NCBI GenBank assembly: GCA_027186245.1
Contig: CP114498.1
Location: 5,277,501-5,341,500, forward strand
Source: Coriaria nepalensis
Lineage: Eukaryota; Streptophyta; Magnoliopsida; Cucurbitales; Coriariaceae
Direction of reading: 5' to 3'
DNA length: 64,000 bases
The notes under the pieces were generated by a model. The model worked only from the letters and a program-made list of their open reading frames with translations, searched no databases and was not told the origin of the DNA. Below, one piece after another: positions 35,041 through 46,100 of this stretch (positions within the stretch are counted from its first letter, which is position 1; the number at the start of each line of letters is the position of its first letter). The translations under genes were made by a program, and so were the position numbers.

Positions 35041-38000
35041 ATGTCTTGAATTAATAATCTTGTTACCGCTTTATTCAAGGAATACAAATTAACTAGTGAT
35101 AATTTTATGAGATGGAAATCAAATTTAAATATTGTATTAATTTGTGAGATTTATCTTGATCAATGAATGTCCTGAAGAGTCTATTGCAAATGTTGCCCGT
35201 AATGTATGAAAAAAGATGACCATTTGATCCAATCCAACAACAAAGCCAAATACTACATGTTAATGAGCATGAGTGATGTTCTTAGGAAGAAACATGAAAA
35301 CGTGGAGACTGCATATGAGATATTGGAGTCCCTCCAAGTGTTATTTGGGCAGCAATCCGACCAGAGTTGTCATGAGGCTACTAAAACCTACATGAGCCCA
35401 AAGATGAAGAAAAGAGTTTTTGTCAAAGATCGTGTTTTGAACATCATCAACACGATGCACGAGGAGGAAATATATGAGGCTACCATTGATGAATGCACTC
35501 AAGTTAGTATCATACTTGAGTCACTATCACCGGCTTTTATTGTATTACCACCAACTATGTTATGAACAACAAGCTATAATACAACATGACTAAGCTGTTG
35601 AATAAATTATAGACTTTTGAGACCTTAATTAAGACCATGTCCAAAGAGGGTGAAGCAAATGTTGCTGACAAAAGCCACTTTTGTCTTATGCTAAGAACAA
35701 TAAGAGGAAGTACACCAAAAAATCACTTAAAGGTAAGGAGAACAAGAAGAACGAAAACTCCAAGAAACCTAAGGGAAAGTGTTTCCATTGTGGAGTTTAT
35801 GGATATTGGAAGAGAAATTGTAACAAATATCTCTCCAAGCTAAAAGAGAAAAAGAAAGGTAAATTTGATTTACTTATTTTAAAAGCCTGTTTAGTGGAAG
35901 ATGATTTGTTATCTTGAATAGTAGATTTGGAAGCCCTATAATGTTTGTTCTTCTTTATAGATACTTAGTTATTCAAGGGAGCTTCCTGTTGGGGAGGTGA
36001 CGATGAGAGTTGACAGTAGTGCGATCATTTCAGCCAAAATTGTGGGAGTAGTCCGTTTAGTTTTTAGTAATAATTACTTGTTTTGAAAAATATTTATTTT
36101 ATTCTTGGATTTTGTAGAAATTTTATTTCTTCATCTATATTACATGAACAAGATTTTGATATTTCTTTTATTAATAATGAGATTATTATTTCTAAAAAAG
36201 GTTTCGATATTTGTCATGAAAAAAAAAAAGAACAGACTTTATCTGCTTAAACTAAATGAATGATCGTTAAATAATTCAGAATTATTTAAAGTAACAAATT
36301 CTAAATCTAATAAGTGACAAAAACTTTCTCAAAGTGATGATAAGTATCTTTGCCAAAGGGCCTAAGAGTCAAAAAATCACTTTAGTTAGTACATAGCAAC
36401 GTGTGGTCTCCTATGAATGTACAAGCAAGAGGAGATTATAAATATTTCATCACATTTATTGATGATTATTCAAGATATATATATATATATATATACCTAA
36501 TGCAAAGGAAAAGTCATTAGGAAAATCACTTAAAGCACTTCGATCGAATTGAGGAGGTGAATACCTTGATTTTGAGTTCAATGATCATTTGTTGAAGCAT
36601 GCTGGTCTATCTCAACTCACAACACCTAGAATACCATAGTAGAATAAAGTTGCGGAAAAGAGAAACAATACCTTATTGGATATGGTTAGGTCAATGTTAA
36701 GCTACTCATTCCTACCAGTGATATTTTGGGGATATGCACTTCAAACCATTGTATACATTTTAAATGTAGTTCCCTCTAAGTCTGTAGAAAAAACACCTTT
36801 AGAGTTTTGCAATGGCACTAAACCTAGTTTACGCCATTTTTGCATATGGGGGTGTCCAACACATGTGCTGAAATCTAAGACTGGGAAGTTGGACTCGCGA
36901 TCTGAAGTTTGCATATTTGTTGGGTATGTTCCCGGCACAAGAAGAGTTTACTTTTATAGTCCTAGTGAGAAAAATGTGTTTGTATTATTGACAAATGCAA
37001 CCTTTCTCGAATATGGCTATTTGAAAAATTACAAACCTTGTAATAAGGTAGTACTAGAGATTAAATTATGATCAGATCAAATAATCTCAATTACTATATG
37101 ATGAATGACAACATTAAGAGACCACTGATTCTAACCAGAACACCCTAGTAGTGTTCTAATATCAGACCATTGCAATTACCCTCATCATAGTGGGAGGATT
37201 ATGAGACTATCCATTTGTTACGAATACGAGGTTGAGGTTCTCGTATTGGACACAAATCAGGATGATGCATTAACCTTCAAGGTGGTAATGGATGATTCTG
37301 ACAAGGATAAATGGCAAGATGCAATGAACTAAGAAATGGAATCCATGTATTTCAACTATGTTTAGGAACTTGTAGATCCACTTGAAGATGTTAGACCCAT
37401 TTGATGTAAATGAATCTTTAAGAAGAAAAGAGGCATAGATAGGAGATTAGAGACTTTCAAGGCATGACTTGTAGCAAATGGCTATACCCAAAGAGAAGGG
37501 GTCGAATATGAAGAGACTTTCTCTTCTATTGTCATGTTAAAGTCTATACGCATTCTTTTATCCATACCCGCTAGTTTAGACTATAAGATATGGAAAATAG
37601 ATGTAAACACAACTTTTCCGAATAGTCATCTTGAAAAAAGCATTTATATGATACAACTAGAAGGTTTTGTGCAAAAGGGCTAAGAGAAAAAATTTTGCAA
37701 GTTGCATAGTTCCATTTATGGATTAAAGCACGCCTCTAGGTCTTGGAACCTAAGGTTTGATGAGACAGACTATCAAGATGTATGGCTTCAAGCAAAATGT
37801 TGATGAACCTTGTGTTTATAAACACATTAAAGAAAAGAAGGTGTTCTTCTTAGTTTTTTATGTAGATGATATTTTACTTATTGGGAATGATATAGAAATA
37901 TTTTCAAACATGAAGAATGGTAACCGAGCAATTCTAAATGAAAGATTTGGGAGAAGCAAGCTATGTTCTAGGAATCCAAATCCTAAGGGATAAGAAGAAT

Positions 38001-38776
38001 AAGCTTTTGGTACTATCTTAGACCTTTAAGAAGGGTCAATTATAAACCAGGCATGGAGTAGTTCTTTTTAAAGAGTAGTGTTTAATGACACCTCAGAAAG
38101 AAGAAGAGATGAGAGCGATTCCCTATGCCTTAGTTGTAGGTAGTATTATGTATGACATGTTGTGTACAAGACCTAACATTTGTTATGCAGTAGGGATATT
38201 CAGTCGTTATCAATCAAAACCTAGTTTAAAACATTGGGTAGCGGTAAAACGAGAGATTATATGCTTGTTTATGCAGGTGCAGACCTAAACCCCGCTACAT
38301 ATACTGATTCTGATTTTCAATTAAATAAAGATAGTCGAAAATCAACTTATAGATTAGTGTTCATACTTGGTGAAGGAGCTATAGTCTAGAGAAGTATCTA
38401 ATAATCAAGCATTGTAGATTCTAACATGGAAGCCAAATATATAGCAGCTTGTGAAGTAGCGAAAGAGGTGGTTTGGCTCAAGAAGTTCTATACTAATATG
38501 GAAGTTGTTCCAGATATGGATAAGCCACTAATCCTGTATTGTGACAACAGTGGGGTAGTGGCTAATTTGAAGGAACCGAGGAGTCACAAGAGGGGCAATT
38601 AGATATAGAGAAAATATCATCTCATTAGAGAGATAATACACTGAGGTAATGTGACAATTATGAAGATATTGTCAAAACATAACTTTGTGAATTCGTTTAC
38701 CGAAACACTTCTAGCGAAGTCTTTTGAGAATCATGTACGTAATTTAGGGATAAGGAAGATGCCTTACTTGCTTTAG
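35041..38776 (+). pseudogene. Copia-4 gag-pol, degenerate
   Basis: Gag starts at 35041 (DNFMRWKSNLNIVL near 35097-35138, then LRKKHENVETAYEIL) and carries CFHCGVYGYWKRNC near 35780-35821, where the knuckle His is Tyr. Integrase follows about 36380-37000, with WSPMNVQARGDYKYF-type residues, FIDDYSRY, then [21 protein letters not shown] is about 37300-38000 with YGLKH and an intact FYVDDILLIGND near 37858-37890. RNase H is about 38085-38776 with GSIMYDMLCTRPNICYAVG and EAKYIAACEVAKE. Protease is barely recognisable (35960-36230). A (TA)n run expands the integrase near 36474. Multiple stops make it inactive. Confidence 0.88.
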
Positions 38777-38790
38777 GGAAAGTGGGAGAT

Positions 38791-39115
38791 TGTTGGACAT
38801 GGTATCCTAAAAACATGTAATAAGTACATTTTTATAAAATTAATAAAAATGACATTTTTCTATATAATTATTTGAATATGTTATTATTGAATAATGTGTA
38901 TTAATATCAAAAAATTTCAAATTCATTTATGTAATTATAATCTTGTAATAGTACGAGAGGATTAAAATTAATGATATGATTTAAAATAGATAAAATAAAA
39001 TTTGAAGTTAGATTTGAAAAGATTTAACTTTATCAAAGATATTACTAAAAAATATATTATGACTATCTTATTATTTAATATTATGATTGAATTATCAATT
39101 CAATTAATTTAAAGT
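38791..39115 (+). repeat. Copia-4 3' LTR (right end uncertain)
   Basis: It starts TGTTGGACATGG directly after the polypurine tract. The sequence is AT-rich with no clear CA terminus, so the end is a guess. Confidence 0.5.
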
Positions 39116-40112
39116 GTGTTTATATTAAAAATAATATTCTCTCTTATTTATAGCGGATGTGGCCATTATTTGGTATAGATTAATTTCTTGCCTATCAGTC
39201 TGTTCTTCGATAAGCTATAACTTCATTCCTTTATTTTAACAGCTTGACATATTCTTTCTCCTTTTATTTTGTGGCCAATTGGTACTCATTCAAACTCCTG
39301 GGATTGTGCGCCTACTATCCACATTTAATGGGAACACTTCCATTGGATTAGATTTTTTCTTTAACTGTTTGAAAGAAAATAATTTAGTCGACCAATCCAT
39401 CCACTAAAAATAAATGATAATTTTGTTGGCCGTTAGTTTTTTGCCGATGCAATCCTAGTCGTTATATAAATATATTAAAAATTATTTGCCGCATCGCATT
39501 AATAATTTAACATTAATAGAGCTGGAGTTGTTTGATTTTCTTTAAATATAATTAGACGATTAGATTTTTCATTATATTTTTCATTGAATGCAAAGTGCTG
39601 CCTGATGCAAGGTTTTCCCCTAATCTAGATAGCTCATGATTTTTCCTAAAGAGAAATTCTTAAGTAACTGTATGTAATTTTGTGTTTATAATTTTGTGTT
39701 CATATCCCATATTATATCAATTAATATTATATCAATTATGTGCACCGTGAATTGTCAACGGTAGAAGTCTCCTTAATGCCCCAGCTAATCCCATGAATTG
39801 TCAACGGTAGAAGTCTCCTTAATGCCCCAGCTAATCCACACCTTGAGCCACGTAGAAAACCTAGACGGTCGTATGTAGGTTCCACGCAAGATTCTGAGTA
39901 TCAGAGGCAAATTGGTTGATTGAGAATCGTCCAAACGCACGCTGTGAGAAAGAAGCAGGAATTCTCATTCATTTTCCAGGCTGTTGCCAAAGGGACATCG
40001 AAGGACCGCGATACTCTGGTTTCTCCGCCTGCCCGTCCTTTCAATTTCTATCGAATCATCTCCTTTCAAAATCTCTCTTTGCTTCGACGTCCTAGTTTGA
40101 CGATCTCATATA
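39116..40112 (+). promoter_or_regulatory. Upstream region of the alpha/beta-hydrolase gene
   Basis: About 1 kb between Copia-4 and the first coding exon. It becomes less AT-rich after 39740 and should hold promoter and 5' leader. It includes a 46-bp tandem duplication (39748-39839). No clear TATA box could be chosen. An open frame beginning at 39920 hits a stop at 40153 and is not in frame with the gene. Confidence 0.5.
39748..39839. repeat. 46-bp tandem duplication in the hydrolase 5' region
   Basis: Two adjacent, nearly identical units beginning TGAATTGTCAACGG (39748 and 39794) lie about 270-360 bp before the predicted start codon. Confidence 0.9.
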
Positions 40113-43100
40113 ATGTCGCCGAGTTTAAATTTTCCGGCGACATTCCATGTTAGGAAGGCGGCTGATTTTTCAGAGAAGAAGGTGAGTCTTGAGCCTCATT
40201 TTGGGATCACTTGGAATTCTAGAAAGACCAGTATTCCGTACCTTCTTAAGGTAATTTTCAAGCACAATTAGAAGATGTTTTCGTAAAGTTTTGTAATAGA
40301 AATGAATATCTGGGTTCAATCTTGTACGCATTGTTTATTAAATGCTTTTGAATAGGTGAGATTTGAACTTTAAAGAAAGCGAATTATTAGTAAGAGATAC
40401 TTGCTTCAGTTCCAAGATGGTATAAATTTGTTGGATTTTTTCTAATTAAACCTACTTTTAATACTACTATCTGAATGGTTGTTTGAATAGTTTTTTGTTT
40501 TTCATGAGTCTCTTTGTAGAATGACGCACCTCATATCCCACCGTTAGCTCTTGATCGTTTGAGTGAAAAAATTAAACATTCACGTGTTTCTATGGCATTG
40601 GTAGATGAGACGCTTGCACATAGTCACGATGCAGTGAAGTCCTCTGAAGTATTGGTAAGAAGACAGCCTTGTATACTAGATTTTATCAGTAAATGACAAA
40701 CTGCAACCAACTACAAACCAAAATAAGCTCTAGTTATTGACTACTCCATCTATTAGCCATCTTTGCTGACATTTGAAATGCCTTGCAGGCATTCGATCTT
40801 GTTCAAGGAGAACTTGTAAGTAGTAGGTCTCAACTTGTCTCTGATTTTACATGTTTAAATACGGGCAACACGTTGATCAAACTATTGAAATATTCAACAA
40901 AAATGATATAGTTTATTTATTGCAATTTTTAGATTTCTTTTCTAACCCTAAATATGTTCATATGTATCAAATTTACTAAAACAATTGTTTTATATTGTCC
41001 TAAATGATGCCTGTGTTTATAGTTCTCAAACATTTCCATAAATAGTAAACTTTCAACAACATTAATGCTTTTTGAATAATCAAAAACTATATACAGTAAG
41101 ATGAGATTTGTTCTTTGCTGGGATACAGCAATTCTGTTCTTGCCATCTTAGTCCCATGGCTGTGCTATTGAAAGTGTGCTTTCAAGTTTTTTCGTATTAA
41201 TGTGCTTAAAAAATTCTTATGATTGGCTTACTTCCTAAAACCATTAGAATTGGTAAAAATGCTGAAAACATTCATGAGATCTAACAGTATTTTGTAAAGT
41301 ATAAGTTAGATGACCTAAGAAGAAAGGATTACAGGCACTTGAACGTTTCTATAGTGGCATTAGACAATAGAAATAGAAAGATATTTTGTTATACTTGTGT
41401 AAAACTAGGTAGAATACTACTTTCCTTCATGAAAGCTCCAATTGAAGCTTGTAAGTGTGTTACTCTTTTTTCCCGACACACTAATAAACTAATATTGAGT
41501 AAAACATTTTCTAAGTGGTTAGCACTTCCACTGCTTTATGCATTGTGTTACTTTCACGAAATTGGGATTCATAACAAGTTCCTGTTCTGATCTTTTCCTA
41601 GCCTTTGGATGACATTGAGTTTTAGACTATATGAGAAACCCTGAACAAAATGTACTTCTATGTTAAGTTTCTTTGGAGGTTTGTATTTGGTTAGTTATTC
41701 ATATTAACTTATTGTCGCAACCATTGTACAGGTAAAATGGAGCACTGTTGGGGACAGAATGTCACCTGATCCCCCAACAGCTATCTTTCTGCATGGTATA
41801 CTAGGGAACAAAAAGAATTGGGGTATGCACTCTGCGCTTATGATATCTTTTCAAGGACCTATGATTTGTTTGGTTGCCTATTTTTTCTTAGTTCGAGTAA
41901 TATTTATAAAGAGTAATTTTCTCCTTTTTAGTTGTATATTATATGTATATAACTATCAATTAGCTTAATTCTAGTTTCCTACTTGTATATATATATGTGC
42001 CTCACTTTTCAATATAGTACGAAAAAATACTCTCTTTCCATCTCAGATAACATGGTATTGGAGCATTAGGGTTTCGAAATTTGAGTTTTGTTACAAAATT
42101 TGGGTTTTGTTTTGGGTCTTTTGTTCTCATTGCCTGCTAAGAACAAAAGCCCAGCCACCGATCTACTATTCTCCAAAGTTTGGTGGTTAGAATCCACGTG
42201 CTTGAGCCCCACGCGCCGCCTAAAGTTTCTACGACGTTCACCACGCGCTGGCGCGTAAGCGCGTGTGCGTCGTCGTCCGCCGGTCACTTCTCTTTCGGTT
42301 GTCCTCCTCTGCATCCCTGGTTGTTCTGTGCTCCGTATTATGGCTGAAAATAAGTCTTCTTTTGTGACGGATGTGGTGCTAGGTGATGTCTAAAATCATA
42401 GACATTGAGCTCAATGGTTCGAACTATTTGGATTGGAGTAAAACTGTTCGTCTTTATCTATGGAGTATTGACAAAGATGATCATCTGATTGATGATCCTC
42501 CTAAAGATGCTCAGAGAGGATGCTCGCTTGTTCCTTCAGATTCAGAACTCTATTGATAGTGAGGTAATTAATTTGATCAATCACTATGAATTTGTTAAAG
42601 AATTGATGGATTATTTGGAATTTTTGTACTCTAGAAAAGGGAATCTCTCCTGCATGTACGAGGTTTGCAAAATATTTTACCATGTGGAAAAACAAGATTA
42701 GCCCCATATAAACTATTTTATGGCGTTTAAGAAGACATATGAGGAGCTTAATATGCTGTTGCCCTTTAGCCTTGATGTGAAGGTTCAACAACGCCAATGG
42801 GAGCAGATGGCTATCATGAGTTTCCTCGCTAGCCTCTCTCCTGACTTTAAGTTTGCTAAGTCACAAGTTCTCTCTGGTTCTGAGATCTCATCTTTACAAC
42901 ATATTTTTAGTCACTTTCTCCGCATAGAAAGTATCCACCCATTCCGCTAAGTGGTGCTTTGGTAAGTCGCACTAATAATTATACGCCTTGGGGATCAACT
43001 AATCATAGTGGAAACAAAGGAGGTGGCTCACAAGGATTTGAAACTCGAATGCCAGATTCTAGAGGCATTGTGTGTAACTACTGTTGTAAGGCAGACCATA

Positions 43101-46100
43101 TGAAGTTTGAGTGTAGAAAGCTTCTGTACAAAAATAAGCAAAAACACTCGGCCCTAGGATATTTGGTAGCATTTGTTTTGTTCGAGATGTTCGTCTGCAC
43201 ATCATTAAATTAGATCCCAAGTCTTTGAAGTGTATCTTTTTTTGTTATTCTCGTCTTCAGAAAGGTTATAGGTGTTATTGTCTCAGTCTTAACAAATATA
43301 TTGTTTCCATTGATGTTAACTTCATGGAAGACGCACCGTATTTTTCATCTTCACCTATTTTGCTCATCAATGGGAGGATGATGATTTGTTGGTCTATTCT
43401 ATCACATCCTCTGCCCTTGTCTCGAAATTAGCTCATGTCAAATTTCCTATTACTCAAGTCTACTCCAAGCATCAACCTCCTAATTCATGTTCTGCACTTG
43501 CTCATTCATCATCAGATCCAGTCCCGAGCGATGATCTTCTTATTGCATTATGCAAAGGTAAATGTTAGTATACTCTATTTCTTCTTTTGTTTCTTATAAC
43601 GGCTTGTCGTCTTCCTCTTGTTCTTTTATTGCTTCCCTTGATTCTATTTATATTCCTAAAAATGTTCGTGAAGCCATATCTCATCCAGGTTGACATGATG
43701 CAATGATAGAGGAGATGAATCCTTTAGATGACAATGACATTTGGGACTTGGTCGATTTACCTTCAAGGAAATGGGCTATAGGATGCAAATGGGTATTCGT
43801 AATTAAGGTCAATCCGGATGGGTAAGTTGCTAAATTAAAAGTCTGTCTTGTCGCTAAGGGCTATGCTCAAACCTATGGAGTGGACTATTTTGACACTTTT
43901 TCTCCTGTTCGATTGTTTATTTCAATGGCAGCTACTCATCATTGGCCTTTACATCAACTTGATATCAAGAATGTTTTTCTTCACGGTGATCTTCAAGAGG
44001 AGGTGTATATGGAGCAACCTCTTGGTTTTGTTGCTCAGGGGGAGTTAGGGCGAGTTTGTTGTCTTCTAAAATCTTTGTATGGTTTGAAACAGAATCCTCG
44101 TGCTTGGTTTGGAAAATTTAGTCAGGCTATTGAAAAATTTGGTATGATGAAAAGCAAGTCTGACCATTCTGTGTTTATAAATAATCAGGAGCTGATATCA
44201 TTCTATTAGTTGTGTATGTGGATGAAATTGTTATCACTGGAAGTGATACTACGAGAATCTCATCTCTTAAGTCTTTAATTCATACTCAGTTTCACACTAG
44301 AAGGACTTGGGGGTGCTAAAATATTTCTTGGGTGTTGAAGTTACAAGGAATAAAAAAGGTATCTTTCTATCTCATAAAAAATATGTCATTGACTTATTAA
44401 TTGAGACAAGAAAATTGGGAGCAGAGCCTTGTAGTGCTCCAATGACTCCGAACATGCACCTTATAGGAGATGGAGAACTATTTGAAGATCTTTAGAGATA
44501 TCGGAGGTTGGTTGGGAAGTTGAATTACCTTACCATGATTTGTCAAGATATTATTGCATATTCGATTAGTGTTGTCAGTCAGTTTATGTCATCCCCAACA
44601 GTTCATCATTGGGCAGCATTAGAGCAAATTTTGTTTTACTTTAAAGAAGCACCCGAACTGGGTATTGTGTATGCAAATCATGGCACACTGATATTGAATG
44701 TTTTTCAGATGTAGATTGGGCAGGTTCCAAAATGGGTAGAAGATCCACTTCATGTTATTGTATCTTTGTTGGAGGAAATTTGGTCTTATGGAAGAGTAAA
44801 AAACAAAATGTTGTGTCATGATCCAGTGCAAAGTCAGAATATAGGGCTATGACACAGTCTGTGTGTGAGTTAATATGGATATATCAGCTCTTGACTGAAG
44901 TAGGACTTAAAACTTCAGTACTAGCAAAATTGTGGTGTGATAACCAAGCTTACTCTTCATATTGCATCAAATCCCAGTTTCATGAGCAAACTAAGCATAT
45001 TGAAATTGATTGTCATTTTGTTTGTGAGAAAATTCAACAAGGCTTGATTTCTACAGGATATGTGAAGACTGTAGAACAATTAGGGGACATCTTCACGAAA
45101 AATTTAATTGGGGTTTGGGTTGATTATCTTTGTAACAAGTTGGGCATGATTAATATCTATGTTCCAACTTGAGGGGGAGTATTAGTTGTATACTATATGT
45201 ATATAGCTGTCAATTACCTTAATTAGCTGTCAATTAACTTAATTCTAGTTTCTTAGTTATATATATATTTATGTGCCTCACTTTTCAATATAGTATGAAA
45301 AAGTATTCTCTTTCCATCTTAGATAACGCTCCTTATTATTAGTGGGAGATGCCTCAATTTATATTGCTGACTTGGCGTGATATTGTCATCCCCCCTTACC
45401 TTTCTCCTCAATACGAAGTATGACAGAATAAAAATAAATGGCACCTAGACTTAAAATATATGAGAAAATGACGGTAGTAGAGATACAAATGTTAAGATGA
45501 ATGTGTGGTAAAACACGAAAGGATAGAATTAGGAATGAAAAGGGTAAGAGTTACCTAGATATAGCCCTTATAGAGGATAAAATTAGGGTGAGACATCTAA
45601 TATAGTTTGGTCATGCACAAAGTCGACCAAACTTGGCTCCGGTTTGACAAAGTTTGGATTGGTAGGTAAGTGGAGGTGTAGACGGAGGGGTAGGCCACTG
45701 AAAACGCGAATGAAGGTGTTAAAGGAAGATATCCTAGATTTGGGTTTGGTAATAATATATGAAAAGATTGCATAACTTAGAGAATAAATATCTGTGTACC
45801 CGACTTCGAAAATAATGAGAATGGGCTTTGATGATGATGATGACGACGACTCCCCTTTCTGTTCGTCTTGTGCTAATTGCAGAAATTTGATTTAGGGCTT
45901 TTATCAGTCTCTACTTTATGGTAACAACTATGGTTTTGATAACTAAGTACTTATATTTGTTCCTATTAAATTTTAGAGTTCATAAGTTCATAATTTCTAT
46001 CTCTAAAAGACAGGCCTTATAGAGAAGAGGGAGCTCCTTACTCTTAAACTATCTAGGCTTCTCTTGGGTGGTGCAGAATATATTCCAACGTTTTCCTTCA

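Larger units (their letters stand above)
34649..39115 (+). mobile_element. Copia-4: Ty1/copia, plus strand, 5' LTR lost
   Basis: Leader sequence (34649-35040) leads into gag and pol on the plus strand. A polypurine tract aaagtgggagat ends at 38790 and an LTR starts TGTTGGACATGG at 38791. No matching 5' LTR exists to its left, where Copia-2 ends abruptly. The right end is uncertain, roughly 39.1 kb, because there is no partner LTR. Confidence 0.8.
41926..45328 (+). mobile_element. Copia-5 in intron 4, sense orientation
   Basis: Perfect CTCCT duplications (41921-41925 and 45329-45333) bound the element. LTRs are 41926-42052 and 45180-45328. Termini have mutated from TG/CA to TT, TA and CG. A primer site TGGTATTGGAGC follows the first LTR (42053-42064), and a gagggggag polypurine tract precedes the second. 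It belongs to the same LTR family as Copia-7. Confidence 0.95.

Noticed and set aside
39920..40153. 77-codon frame as the N-terminus of the hydrolase
   Set aside because: It ends in a stop at 40153 and is out of frame with the exons; the ATG at 40113 gives an in-phase first exon.
42066..42314. Arg-rich minus-strand frame
   Set aside because: It is antisense to the Copia-5 leader, with no family-like motif.
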